Below, one piece after another: positions 1-12,217 of a stretch of 64,000 nucleotides of DNA. Both the position numbers and the translations under genes were made by a program. The number at the start of each line of letters is the position of its first letter. Within the stretch, counting starts at the first letter, position 1. The stretch lies in contig CAJNOQ010000125.1 of assembly GCA_905250885.1 (NCBI GenBank), forward strand, positions 1-64,000. The letters are read 5' to 3'. The notes under the pieces were generated by a model. That model worked only from the letters and a program-made list of their open reading frames with translations. It did no database searches and was not told the DNA's origin. This stretch comes from Didymodactylos carnosus. Taxonomy: Eukaryota; Rotifera; Eurotatoria; Philodinida; Philodinidae.

Positions 1-168
1 CGACTGGGTGTTATTAGTACCATTATTCTTCTCAGTCTCAGCAGCGGTAGTTGAGAGATTAATTTTGCCTCGTGCACTGCCTTTTCGTGTAATTGTTGAC
101 ATTGATGTCGATGATTTTGTTGTTCTGGATCGTATTTGTGCTTCAGCGTTACTTCGTGTTTTGCCCAT
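1..168 (-). CDS. Partial open frame inside the hAT-like element, possible transposase N-terminus
   Basis: An ATG at 168 opens a frame of 56 codons with no stop before the window edge. The peptide is polar and basic (starts MGKTRSNAEAQIRSRTTKS) and shows no zinc-finger or catalytic motif in the visible part. It follows the subterminal repeats of the element directly, which is where a transposase would start. I cannot recognise the protein itself. It may equally be an unrelated low-complexity frame. Confidence 0.3.
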   Translation of the reverse strand, partial: MGKTRSNAEAQIRSRTTKSSTSMSTITRKGSARGKINLSTTAAETEKNNGTNNTQS

Positions 169-230
169 AGTATGTCTGATGCAGAGGACACTTGATATCG
201 TGAGCTGAAAATTTCTCTGATGGCTCATAT

Positions 231-352
231 GAGCTGTTAACCAGCTCCAGCTCCTACTCATGTGAGGTGTTAACCAGCTCCAGCTCCTACTCATGTGAGC
301 TGTTAACCAGCTCCAGCTCCTACTCATGTGAGCTGTTGATCAGCTCCTTTCA
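231..352 (+). repeat. 33-bp tandem repeat, about 3.6 copies
   Basis: Copies start at 231, 264, 297 and 330. The unit begins GAGCTGTTAACCAGCTCC. Copy 2 has a single C-to-G change and copy 4 is diverged and truncated. The unit contains GAGCT and AGCTC in both orientations, as expected of subterminal transposase-binding repeats. Confidence 0.85.
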
Positions 353-416
353 TATGAGCTTGAAATGGTGTGCTAGCTCCCGCTCTCGGAACTGATATGG
401 AACTGTCACACCCCTA

Positions 417-2736
417 GTCAATACAAATGGAACCAAATTATGCAATTTTATGATTCATTCATCTTTTTTTAGGTGTGAAAAAACTGACCATTACTTCGAA
501 AAAATAGCTAAGAAACGAAAGAAAGATAATGTTTTCTCCATGAAATTTTTGAATATCTGGTTAAACTTTCTCGATAAGGGGGACTGCTGATTAATGAGAT
601 TTTCACAAAATCGATTTCTTAATTAGCTTTCTAAGGCTAATTAATAAGTGATATTACTAATTACAAAAAAAAATGAGTTTTCTGTGATACATTAATGAGT
701 GGACTAAAGATAGATTTTCATGAAGAACTGATTTATATTTCTTGATCAAGTATTCGAATCTCTAATTAGCTCATTAATTAGTCTGTGAAAATTCATTAGT
801 AAGAAATTTGTGATTAAGGCTCAAAAACCGTGCATCAAGTGATTTTTGTGTATGCCTAATATCGTCAGAATGTCGCCTCATTTATCAAATGCTAACTATC
901 CATAGGAAAAGTTGTTTAGCCCAGATCCAAAATAAACAACTCATTCAAAATACTGAATTATGCTGTAGTATGAGAGAAAGTACGCAGTACTTATATGGAA
1001 GACTCATACCCTCACGCCCAGTACAGGATATGATTGTTCTGTATAAGTACCAATAATCGCATTGGCCAAGATTTTAAAAATTAAAATTCCCGTTAGAAAT
1101 TCCATGAAGGTATTAAAAAATTTCAGTACGCAAAAAGATCAATTTCTGAAGAGATAAACAATTTTTCTCGTGTATCTATTAATTTTGTTTCTACTACGTG
1201 TTCTCTCCAACATTTTTCGTTACCTCAAATATCTGTGTGAAAACTGAACGGGTTACATAGAAAACAGCATGTACGCACGTGATATAACATATTAGAGATC
1301 ATGCAAGTGTTCGGTAAGCAACTTTTTGCCTGTTTTGAACTCATACCCCTCACTATCCTCACAAGTAATTATTCGCCGTTCCTTTCCCCTGGATGATGTA
1401 AACATAAGAATTTTTTTGTAAAATTAGATTAGAATTATCTTCTAAGAAGAAAAAATATCTTTTTATTTTGTTTTAGTTTTTGTTGAACTTGAAAGAGAAT
1501 AATGTAGGTTTTTAGATATAAACTATAACTTTTACATAATGAATATTTGATAATGAACATCTGAAGAAAGCTAACACTTCTGACGAGATTCTGGCTCATT
1601 CTTTTATTCTTAGCGAAGGTTTGTCAAACTTTCGGAATAACTTCCATGTTTTATACGTCATCGTTTTTTTTTCTCATTAATCTCTACAAGGAATATTCAA
1701 GATTTTTATAGAATCTATTGTTCTAGTCTTAAGAAACGTGATGTTTATTAAATCCATTTCTGTTAGTGTTTCCAATTGGTCGAAAAAAGTATGTTGGCTA
1801 ATGAAAGTAGAAAAGTCCAGCAGGTAATGTCATCAGAAGAGTGACCACGTATCTGTCATGTTTGACTGATACCTTTTCCCCTAAACTCGCTTATGTAATG
1901 CATGAATGCTTCGTGACATTAGTCATGCATATGCTGTATACATATGCGCATCGATCAGTAAAACTAAAAAGATGAAAATAAATAGTTTAAAAGACGAAAA
2001 TTGTACCATTGACATTAAAATAGAAAGTAAAACTTTCTGTTCATGAGACATGAATCAAACAATATAAAGAAAATACTTTGTCTATAAATTTGATTGATTT
2101 GATGAAATAAATATATACAATATATACGTATATACAATGTTTTAAAATTCAAGAATAGCAAATGTCTTCTTCATTCAAAATAAAAAAGAAGAGATGGCAG
2201 TGTTTTTTTAGATTAGTCTGATATTTGTTTATTTGTTGTTACTTCAGAAATAATAATCTCAAAAATTTGTAGATACTGCATCAAAACGACAACAACAAAT
2301 CGCACTGATTTATTAATCACAAGAAAAAGTACACATGCATAAGGCGATTATCGAATATCGATAACACAAAGAAAATTTTATACAATAAAACAAGAAATAG
2401 GTGGAGACATTAATATTTACTAGAGAATTTATCAGGTAATTCCGAATTTTTGTACAACTATATATTGTGCTAGTTGTGTGTGTGTGTGTGTGTGTACCTG
2501 TATAGCGAGAATATTCTATCCTTCTATACATCTGTAACTATACATTAAGTCCTGATGATATACTACAGACACGAATAGACAGATTTTTTTAATATCATTT
2601 GCATTTGAAATTAATATGTGAGTTAAATATCGAAAAAAAATGATCAAATAAAAAAGAAACGAATAGATTATTCAAACAAATGTAAATTTAAGGAATATTA
2701 CTAATTGACGTACTATCACGACGATACTTATCTAGA
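417..2736. other. Intergenic, no gene seen
   Basis: AT-rich sequence without an exon-like frame on either strand. Between 590 and 800 the words TTAATGAG and CTCATTAAT recur in both orientations but give no clean terminal repeat. The only longer open frame, 2313-2531 minus, comes from the TG repeat at 2475-2495. Confidence 0.6.
2475..2495 (+). repeat. (TG)n microsatellite
   Basis: About ten uninterrupted TG units, downstream of the RRM gene's stop codon. Confidence 0.95.
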
Positions 2737-3945
2737 TCAATTACATGACAAAATATTTGATGAACTATGTCCTTTCATGATCGACTGCTTTTGAAAATGT
2801 AATAAATTTAATTTTATTTCTAATTGATTATACATGTTCATCTGCTTATTTAATTCTTGTTCATACTCTTCTATCATTTGATACCGTTCATGGCTACATT
2901 TCTCAGTTATTTTTCGTAAATTTTTATTTTTTTCTTCTAGTTTATGGTGATCTTTCTTCAAATCAATATTTAGTCGTTGTAATCGAATATAATCTTTTGT
3001 TTTTGACATTAATTCATTGTAATCACGTTTAATTTTATCTTTATAACTAAAAGATAATGCAAATAAATTTGTTTCATTTGAAATTTCTAATGATGAAACT
3101 AGCTGATATAATTGTTGTATATGTAATTTTAAATGTCGACGTGAACATTGAACATGATGTTTATTTCCATTTCTGGATGTTTCATAGATAATATGATCAC
3201 TTTTAAATAAACCTGATTGTTTAATACGATCGGATGTTACATATTTTGAAATCAATAGTTCTTTATCATTTAAATAATGTGGAACATCCAATATGCAGCA
3301 GTCAACTTGATCAAAATCCTAAATATTTAAAAAAAAAATTAATTTATTATTCACTAAGTAATTTGCAAAATTGTTGAATAAAATATGTACCATAAATTCT
3401 AGAACACAACTACGTTCACATCTCTTTTGTATTATTTTACAATCGATAATTCGACCGTATGTTCCAAAATAATCTCGAATATTTGTTTCGTTAAAATCCT
3501 CATCTATAACAGAGAAAAATAATTGTTACAAATCTTCGAAAATAATGCTCATTAAACTTGCCGTCGACATTCAAAGCAATAACCAATTGTTTTGATGAAA
3601 TGAATCGTTCAAATTCTGGTCTTTCCCAAGGTAAATTTCGTTTTAAATAGAGACGATGTTTATCGATGAAATGTGGCCGAGTTTTCATACATCTATCGAC
3701 CATAGCAGGAGATTCAAATGTTATGAAGCAAAAACCCTCTTAATCAAAACATAATATTCCACACTAAAGTCTATCTGTGCAATATCCGAAATCTTACTTT
3801 TTCGTTTATAACTCTTTTTAAATAGTTCACATTTGATTATCTGACCATATTTTAAAAAATAATTTTTCAATATTTGTTCATCAGCTATTGTTTCATTCAA
3901 ATTTCCAACAAACAAAATATGATATTGTTTACTAGCTGACGACAT
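2737..3945 (-). CDS. Two-RRM RNA-binding protein with C-terminal coiled coil
   Basis: Exons on the minus strand are 3945-3798, 3738-3562, 3503-3391 and 3318-2737, giving 339 residues. RRM1 (about residues 8-84) has RNP2-like ILFVGNL and a canonical RNP1, KGFCFITF, created across the first splice junction. RRM2 (about 99-172) begins QLVIALNVDDEDFNETNI and has a degenerate RNP1 (RSCVLEFM), so it may bind RNA weakly or act in protein contact. The pairing and short linker resemble hnRNP A/B, Musashi and DAZAP1 proteins. The rest is charged and helical, with a probable coiled coil from about 215 to 330, not typical of those families. Introns are 59, 58 and 72 bp. The second has a GC-AG boundary with donor GCAAGT, the only choice that keeps RRM2 in frame. 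The likely role is RNA binding; the target is unknown. Confidence 0.85.
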
Positions 3946-4479
3946 GAATAAAACTATTTAAGAAGTCTAAAAAGAAATCTATACAATTTTATTATATAAA
4001 TAACTCGAATTACTTGCACATAAATTTTTGGCGTGAGAACAGCTTCTATCTCATTTTCAGCGAAGTCTATCCCACCTGAATATTTGAGGCATTTTGTACC
4101 ACCTCTTAGATTCGATCTCTCAGTGTATCACCTGAAAAGTTTCTACAGCAAAAAAGCGTACCACCTTACTTTTGTTTGAGGCACTGCACCTCAAACATCC
4201 CACAGGATAGACGCCCCTGCTCGTTATGATAACTTCTCTCATTTCATCCAACTGTATCTGATACAGAACTGTTCAGAAACTTATGTCTAGCCTATACTAG
4301 TCGATTTTGAAGTAAAACAAACAAATGGTTGTTGATTTGATCAGCAGATCGAAATCTTCACAAGAAAAAATAAAAAACCGCCAGTTAGCCAATTGTATGA
4401 TAATGGAACGCAGAGATGTCGTTTCTTACCATTATTAATTGAAGAGAGGGCGCTGGTCGATAAAATTAATAGTTGTGAT

Positions 4480-4967
4480 CAGGGTACCCAAATCTCCTGA
4501 TTTGACTGGGAGACTCCTGATGAAAATTCTCCTGATTTCAGGAGCTGATTTTTAAGATTTTCTCCTGATTTTCAATTGTTTTCCTGCAAGAATTTTGTTT
4601 TTTCCAAAACTGAGATTATCAATTTCAGAAACAGAATTTCTGGATCAAGCGTCTACATAATTGTACATTGAAAGAGTCCGCTGTGTGCTTATCGAATGTT
4701 TTCATCACAAGAAGATGAGATTAGTAAACTTCCAAATTCATCGGGTCAAAAACTTCTTCCTCAATCCGTACTGCAGTCTGTAACAGATGATAATACTGTT
4801 CCATCAAAAAATACTATGTTTTTGAAAAAGTGATTGGATTTTTTTGTTTTGCTTGTCGACGAAAAAACTGTCTAATACTCTCCTGTTTTTCTTCTGATTT
4901 CGGAAAAAAAATTCCTGATTTTTAACGAAAAGCTCCTGATATCGAAAAATTGGATTTGGACACCCTG
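4480..4967. mobile_element. Non-autonomous hAT-type element (488 bp)
   Basis: The left end CAGGGTACCCAAATC and the right end read on the other strand, CAGGGTGTCCAAATC, match at 13 of 15 positions. The flanks are GTTGTGAT (4472-4479) and GTTGTGGG (4968-4975), an 8-bp duplication with two mismatches, as expected for an aged hAT insertion. CTCCTGATTT recurs near both ends as subterminal repeats. There is no open frame of transposase size. Confidence 0.7.
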
Positions 4968-5079
4968 GTTGTGGGTTATGATCAAGGTGAAGCTAAAATG
5001 AAAATAATGTCGATAGCGTTCTCACGTAGAAATATTTTGTGCTTCTGTCATCTTCAAACTGGATTTTAAACCATCAAGT

Positions 5080-5125
5080 TAATTAAAAGTAGACGGTTTT
5101 CCACAAAATATCAGGTTTCAATAAA
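5080..5125 (+). repeat. Dispersed repeat copy A
   Basis: The word ACGGTTTTCCACAAAA with similar flanks occurs here and again at about 21850-21890, including the neighbouring AAAAGT and a TTTCAA/TTCAA stretch. This points to two diverged copies of one unnamed repeat. Confidence 0.4.
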
Positions 5126-5965
5126 ATCTTGATGTGGAACGGTTTTCTCTAGCTCCCAATTTCGACTCTAAACTAATTTTATTCACAGGTAGAGCCCAAA
5201 ACGAAGATTGATGCGAAATTTTGAACAGTTTTCACGAAAAAAGTGGTAAAAATTCCGAAATCAGCACTTTAAAAACTTTTGAAATCATAAAGTTTTTCGC
5301 TATTTTTCTTAGCTGCCATTTTCCGAATACAAGTTATAATTGCCATTTTTATCACTGAACAGTTTCTAGTAGAAAAACATCATTTTTAGGTGATAGAAAG
5401 AAGAAAAGTTATATACTTATTCCTGGGAAAAGTTCGAAATTTATATACTTTTCTGGGTTTTTTATCTAAAAAATGAACGTTTTTTATAACCTTTGCTTTT
5501 CCGACAGCTAAGCAAATCGTGCGAAAAGGGGAACATCCGAGGCGAAACAATTTCTTTTTGATGAAATTTTGACGAAAACAGAAATTGTAGGACAGAACAG
5601 ATTAGGGCAAAAAATATTTCACAGGACAGGATACAGATGAAGATTTATCCCATATTCTGCAGGACTCTAAATGAAAATTTTAGAGCAGTTCACACGCAAA
5701 TTAACGTTTTTTGCGAAGCTGCTTTCTGTTAGTTTGACTTTTGCTAACATTAATGGGATATTTACTATTGTAGATTAACAGAGTGTACTGTTTTGAAGGT
5801 GTTTTAGTAGCGGTAGGCAGAAATCAAGAAAGGAAAATAGATCCTGGAAACATTAATTTGCTTTGCCTGCGAATTGCTCTTAAAGCTTCTTCACTCAATT
5901 GCAACAGAAGGGCAAAATGAGAATTGAAATGAAAAAAGAGGAAAAACAGGAACGTCACTTTCAAG

Positions 5966-6244
5966 CCCAGGCCAGACAGAACGGTCCATTAACATCGTGT
6001 AAACGGCATGTTAACGGTCGTCACAAAAATGGCCAATTAACGGTCTAAAAACGGTTTTATTTACACCGATACATGCGGCTAAAAAACGATCCATTAACGG
6101 CACGTAGACGGTGTAAAAATGGCGTAAAAACGAGCCACAATACGGTCCCAGTTAACCGTGTAAAAACGGTGTATAACGGCGTGTTAAAGACCCATTAACG
6201 TGGACTTAACGGGCCGTTAACTACACCGTTTTGATCGTCCTGGG
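5966..6244. mobile_element. Short inverted-repeat element built of ACGGT/TTAACGG motifs
   Basis: The left end CCCAGGCCAGACAGAACGGT and the inverted right end CCCAGGACGATCAAAACGGT match over most of 20 positions. The interior is filled with repeated GTGTAAAAACGG and TTAACGG words in both orientations. It is richer in CG dinucleotides than its surroundings. I see no convincing target duplication, so the superfamily is open. Confidence 0.5.
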
Positions 6245-6534
6245 AGTCTGAAAATCATCGCTACATTTTCATTCCAGATCAAAACTCGACGTATTTAGAG
6301 CATAAAGCGCTTATCTTACATCCTTATTTTTGTGAAAAGTTTTGGTCACGACATTTCCATTTGCATCGATTTTCTGAAGCCAATCGTTGTTAAACATTTT
6401 TCTGTTTTGAATATGATATAGTATTTATCACCTAAATTCTATTGCTCGTTTTATCCTTTCGTTTTATCTTTCAGTAAATCGATTCTTACAACGAAAACTA
6501 AATTTGAGTTGTTTACATAGATGAATAGTGTACA

Positions 6535-6820
6535 GGAGAGGTGGGCAATGGACGAGGATCCTCCCGAGGTCCCACAATTCGTCACGAACTGGATCCCACA
6601 AGGAAAATTTTTTGAAAGCTTGACGACGCACGTCGTAGACAGAATTTGTTTTTGAAGTTTTTCGCCGCCTTTGATCCGAAACTTTTTTAAAACTTTGAAA
6701 AAAATTTATTAAAAATTATCACTTTTTTTAAAATTTTCACGCCGCCAACGCCAAACGCGGAAAATTATTTTTTAATTTTTCGCCGCCGCCGATAAAGTAA
6801 TCGGTTAACACCTCTAATTG
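6535..6820. mobile_element. Possible degenerate inverted-repeat element
   Basis: AGAGGTG at the left (6537) and CACCTCT at the right (near 6816) would form a short terminal repeat. Internal CGCCGCC blocks stand out from the AT-rich surroundings. The terminal match is short and no target duplication is visible. Confidence 0.25.
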
Positions 6821-7774
6821 CATTAAGTGTCCAAGTGGTATATTCTTATACTTTCAGCTGTAAAAACACGCCGAAAAGTACAGTTTCTAAAGTATTCTTG
6901 CAACTTTCTTGTACAGTTCCATTCTGAAAATTTTTCTGAGAACCAGTTACATATTAAGCGTGCAGACTTCGGACACGCCATCAACGTCTTAAAAATGAAT
7001 TTTAAAAAAGACATTTCATGTTTGACACAAAGTTATTCACGGAGAACAAAAAAAAAAGAACGTACGCTTCTATTTTCTTTCAGTTCTGCAGATCAACCTT
7101 AAAAATATTTTACTCATCAGGTTCAATAGGCAGCAACAAACCTGACATTATCTTTCTTTCCGTCGTGACAGGGGATAGACTGGACGACTTTAACGTGTGA
7201 AAAGCAGAGATCAGTTAAGAACGTTGGTTTCTTTTATGTGATTAAATAATGTAACATTAACTTACTTATTTTCAATATTTCAAACAGTAAATTACTATGT
7301 GATAGAACATAGATTATAATGAAAAGCATCTATTTTGGCACCATCCAGCGGTATCTGCTAACTATTTGAGCACTAATAGATTATCCTGGATCTCGTTACG
7401 AACAGATTATAATTAATAAATACAACAACTATGAATATTGATTCTTATCTATTGAGCACTTGCGCATGAACACCAGAAAATCAACGCAAATAAGTTTTCG
7501 ATTTATTTTCGTTTACACATCACGAACAATATTTACAATCGTTTTAGACTTTTAAAGTGTTTTTCTTTGTTTCGTTAGATAAATTACATGTATATTAAAA
7601 CAATTTTTCATAGAAGAAGTAACGTTCTGTTTTTTCTATACAAAAATAAAAAATAAATCGCGTAAGGATACAGAAAAAAAGATTAATTTCAACAAAGTTA
7701 GTAAATAAATAGTAATAAATTGGAGAGTGAGATTGTTTTTTGCGTATATATCACCGGCTTTTTAATACAAAAAT

Positions 7775-8595
7775 AATGGGTACGACAGCGGGATTAAATT
7801 CTCTACAAAAAAACGTATTGAGCATTTTGTTTCGTATTTTAATAATAAAACGTTATGGGAAAAATATTGAGAAGCTTCAATTTCGATCACTTTCTAACCT
7901 CTTTTTCGACTTTTATCTTCCACGTTTTGAAGTATAAAAACAAGAAGACAGTTATCTTGTAGCCCTTGGAAAGCTCTTTTCAAATGGTTATATTTAGCAT
8001 TTTTCAAAACCAGAGACATTTGGGAAGAAAATCTTTTCTTTCCTCAACTATACTAAAAAATCCATCATTTTAGAACAACAGTCTCATGCTACTCAGAAAA
8101 TCTTTTCTAACTTGATCGAAATCAAAACATATTGAGCTAACATTTGTCTTATTTTGAAGCAAAATAACACTTCTTTCTCATCCAAATAGAGAACGTTCTA
8201 AAACTTCCTTTCTTCGACGGTGCTAAGTTAAAAGAGCTTATTTTTTAACTGCATCTTAGTAAAATCGTCTTTTTTAAAATAAAACTCAATTTAAAGCGAA
8301 TCTAATACATACCAAAAAGTAAGAGCACACTTAGGACCATCGGAATATATATTTTTATCTTAGTTTTATGCACGTGAAAGCATTCAGAAAAAGTTTCCTT
8401 TTCATTGAAAAAGAGATTAGAGAATGATCGAAATTGAAGATTCACAGTATTTTTCCCATAACGTTTTATTATTAAAATACAAAACAAAATGTTCAATACG
8501 TTTTTTGTAGAGAATTTAATGGTACAAAAATAATGGAGAAAATTTATGCCAAAAATACGTAGAGGGTCATTAACATTGTCGTACCCATTAGAATA
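7775..8595. repeat. Long imperfect inverted repeat
   Basis: Bases about 7794-7908 recur inverted at about 8406-8520 with roughly nine in ten bases identical, separated by about 500 bp. The outer word AATGGGTACGACA extends the arms, with an extra segment of about 60 bp in the right arm. It may be a DNA transposon remnant with long terminal repeats. Confidence 0.7.
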
Positions 8596-8781
8596 TGCAA
8601 TTTTGTCTATAACACTACAGAAGACAGAAGAAAAAATAAAATAACAGCGACTGTTCAAAATAACAAAAAACGCTAAGGAAAGAGTTACGCTCTTACATGA
8701 GACGGATAAACAAAAAACAAAAGATTATTAAGCTCGACAAATGCAAATGAATATTGGCAAAAAAATCAAAAACATTATAAT

Positions 8782-11700
8782 TTATTTATGGTGTTTATTT
8801 TTCCTTGAACGTTGAGCAGTATCTTCCATTAATGTACTAACTGATAAAAGAAAATATACATATCATTTAAAAATGTAATTATGTCAATTTTCGTACTTAC
8901 TATCGATTTTTTCATTATCTGATTTTGTCTTTTTCCTCGGTGAGAATAATCTTTGAAGGTAAGATACTTCATCATCGTCTTCCACACTAATTTTATCATT
9001 AATATGGTATGATTTTTGTTCATAATTATTGTCAGCCGTGTAGGCTAGTTCTTCGTTGTGCGTATCGTTAGTTTTGTTATTTTGATCAATAGCCACCGTT
9101 TCTACAAACATCAAGATCAAAACAAGTCATTCTTGTTAAAAAATAATAAAGTTTTCAGAATGTCATTAATTTGCAAAGGTTACCTCTTTTAAGCGAAAGC
9201 TAGACACGAAATGACTTGTTCTTGGAACTTACTTCGATCATGGTCAATAAGAATCGTCTTATCCGTTATCGTTGTAATGATAGGAACAATCGAAGATGAA
9301 TTTTGTTCAGTAATATTTGAATGTAACGTTTGCTCAAACGTTGTCGATGTAGTTGGTATGAGTACCTCAACTGAAAACAAAAAGAAAAAAATTTAGATGT
9401 TTATCAATTCTCTTTCTTCTATCTTTTCAATAGAAATGCTCTGGGATCGAAACAATTAGATTTTACTTCAAAAATCTCTAGTTGTTGTTTAGTTTAATAA
9501 AAAGGGAACTTTTTCTAAAATAGAAGTGTTTTTAGGTTAAAGCCAACTATCCGCCTGGATGTACACTGTGTGGAACCGATATAATGCCGTTTTTAAAGAT
9601 CATCCAGCGTTAAATACCAGTTATATTTACCTATACTTTGTGGTTGTTTACAATTGTTTATTTTATTTCGAATATTGTTGATATCTGTTTGAAATGTTTC
9701 AATCATCCTTGATGTCTAAAAGTCATGATAAAGGATTAATCCAACCGAAAGAAAAACATTTAAATTAATAACATACTTCTGACGATGAATTTTGTACAAG
9801 ACTATTCAATTGTTTAAAAGAGTGCATCAAATCAGACAATATTTGTTCTTTAGATGATGATGTTTGATTTAGTAAATGAAGATCAGTCTAAAAGATAAAG
9901 GAAAATATTGAAAGAATATAATCTGTATTTTGAATGAAACTAGGATTATATATGTGACGATAGGTGACACAGCAACATGCATCCTCTTACTCTGAGATCA
10001 TCTAATTCCTTTTTCCACATAGATGCTGCCGATTGTAATGTTTTATTAAATGATCCAACAGTGGATGATAGTCGAACAATATCCTTAAAAAAAAGAAATG
10101 ATTTTAAATGTATTGAAAATCTGAAAATAGAAGTTTTCTCATTATTATCAAACAACTTACTTCTTCGAGATTTTTTTTATTTTCTTGTTCTAGTAAATGT
10201 TCGATCAATGATTTATCAAAATGTTTTGATTTTTCATTAGAGTAGATCAAATTTGTCATTTGACCTTCACTTTCTTTTTCTAATTTCTACAAATAGAATA
10301 AATTGATTTATACATCTAATTCTTAGTTTTTCATCTCAACACTTTCTCGCTTTTCTTAAACCTATTTCAACGAAAAGGAGTTCATCTCATTAAAGATAAT
10401 GTGTTATACCTCAAGTTCATCGGATACTTCTTTCAATTTTGAAGATTTTTGCTCAATTATGTGTAATTTTTCTGTTAGTTCAACATCAGTTGGTGATGTC
10501 TATAAAAGAGAGAAGATATGCAACGTTTAGTAAACATAAGTCTTTATCATTGAAATAAAAAATCTTCTACTTGTTCATGTTCAACATCATCATTGTTCAC
10601 TTTTGATAATCGTGCTGCCATCCGATTGAAGTCTGTATGTAATTTATTCAACTAAAAATACACGACAATGATCGATATGATGTAAAGTAAGAAATACATG
10701 TCATTCAGTGAGACAAAAACCAAGCTGTTTGTAGAGAAGTAAAGTTTATTAAATTACATTTGATGACTTACTTGTTCGTAAATATATGTTCCGTTCCATT
10801 TTTCAACGGTCATCAAACGGGTTTTAATAGAATCAATGGTTGTTAATAAATGATTGAATTCAAACGATGATAAACGTTTTTCAACTGGAAAAGAAAATCA
10901 AGAAATTTAGAGGTGCACTTGAAGATCTTCCATCTTAAGTTTTAGTTGATTAAATGATTTATTTTTCACACAGATTTTGTTTTAAAGAGGCTAAGATGAA
11001 AACAGAGATACTCGGAAATAAATTAGTCTTGAGAGATCTTCCTATTAGTAGTGAAACTTTTTCATGAAACACAAAACCTATTTTAAATAAAACAATGATA
11101 ATAAGAAAGAACTCTTACTGTCGGCGACTCTTGAGGATAAATTTAGTACTTCGTGTTTCAATTCAACATTGGCATAAGCGAGCCCAGCACTAAAATGAAA
11201 GAATAAAACGGTTTGAAACACTTTTATGAAGGTAGTTGATTTATAAAATGCTACTTACCATACAATCATAAATATACAGACAAGGCAAAATGAGATGATA
11301 TGTCGAATATAATTACAGCATCGACGATAACGGAACGTATGACTAAAAAGGCAGAAGAACACAAAAATAATTTTTATCTAGGTTAGAGATTAAATATTTT
11401 TTGAAGTTCAATGCATCAATAGAGCGAGATCGGTGAACTTTTTAACAAACAGTCACTCCTCTTTGACATTTTATCTGTCTCTGCAACAAATAATAAAGAG
11501 AGACTATTTAATTGTGAGAATGCAAGCGCTGGCAAACCAACGAAAAAAAAATGCAGCACCACTTTCAGGTTTATCTAAATTAACTCGTATAACAAATTCT
11601 ATATCAGCTATGAAATACCATTGGTTAAAAGCGAGTTCAACAGCAACAGTATAAACGCCGATCAGCTGTAACTTAAACAGTATAAACGCCGACAACAAGT

Positions 11701-12217
11701 AAAAGTCCACACTGCTCTATTAATAAATAAGCACTCAAAAGTCAACATCCAACTCTTTGTTGTTCACGATGAAAACGAGCAGTAAATCTTATCTTTTTTT
11801 CGTTATTTGAGCATTGAGTAGGAAAAATAGTTTTTCTAATGCATAATAATCCAAACGTTAACACTTTCAGTCATTTTGATCAATATTTTACTTAAGAAGA
11901 AAAATTGGAAAGAAAATTTCTCTCAATGTAGACCTGATATTTCTTTCTCAAAAAGGACATCAATAATGGCTACTTTAACCCATAATGAACAAGTATAAAG
12001 AAAATAAACCTAAAACTTACGGTTTAGCTGCATTTTTGGTGTTTGGTAAAAATAATTCTTCCTCTGAACTTGTTAATAGATCATCGTTTTTCACTGATCC
12101 GCCACTATTATTTCTTGATCGAAACTGCAATAATGCATTGAGCTGACGTCGTTTTTTCATTTTTTTTGTTGGACGTGAAATATTTGATGTCATTTGACCC
12201 GTTTCTAGATCGTTCAT
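8782..12217 (-). CDS. Type II membrane protein with long coiled-coil luminal region
   Basis: Thirteen exons on the minus strand: 12217-12021, 11342-11259, 11189-11119, 10884-10772, 10651-10571, 10499-10410, 10286-10161, 10083-9991, 9887-9777, 9715-9631, 9370-9233, 9101-8901, 8840-8782. They give 482 residues. The N-terminus is polar and basic (KKMKKRR), followed at about residues 79-100 by one hydrophobic helix (HIISFCLVCIFMIVW) with RYRRCC just before it, which suggests type II topology. The remainder is mostly helical with heptad-like spacing, then an acidic, Thr-rich tail and a basic end (RKNKHHK). Many exons are phase 0 and 81-126 bp, a pattern common in coiled-coil genes. The layout resembles the GOLM1/CASC4 group of Golgi membrane proteins, but I see no sequence signature proving it. 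I chose the ATG at 12217; an in-frame TTG just upstream is unlikely. Confidence 0.7.
11646..11692. repeat. 16-bp direct repeat pair in intron 1
   Basis: ACAGTATAAACGCCGA occurs at 11646-11661 and again at 11677-11692. It lies inside the 678-bp first intron of the coiled-coil gene. Confidence 0.8.

Larger units (their letters stand above)
1..416 (-). mobile_element. hAT-like DNA transposon, terminal part (runs off window)
   Basis: Read on the minus strand, the element begins near 416 with TAGGGGTGTGACAG, a terminal sequence typical of hAT superfamily ends. It is followed by a block of subterminal repeats rich in AGCTC/GAGCT words and then by an open frame starting at 168 that leaves the window at base 1. 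hAT transposases bind short repeats just inside the terminus, which fits this layout. The other end and the target duplication lie outside, so the family call rests on the terminus and layout only. Confidence 0.5.
3946..8781. other. Intergenic, rich in transposon-like inverted repeats
   Basis: No gene recognised. It holds a hAT-type short element (4480-4967), an element built from ACGG/TTAACGG words (5966-6244), a GC-rich inverted segment (about 6535-6820) and a long inverted repeat (7775-8595). Open frames at 6823-7200 and 7740-8658 have no family features; those at 7740 and 8302 look alike only because they lie on the two arms of the inverted repeat. Confidence 0.6.

Noticed and set aside
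8302-8658. 118-codon minus-strand frame similar to the frame at 7740-7937
   Set aside because: The likeness is due to the inverted DNA repeat; there is no sign of coding constraint.
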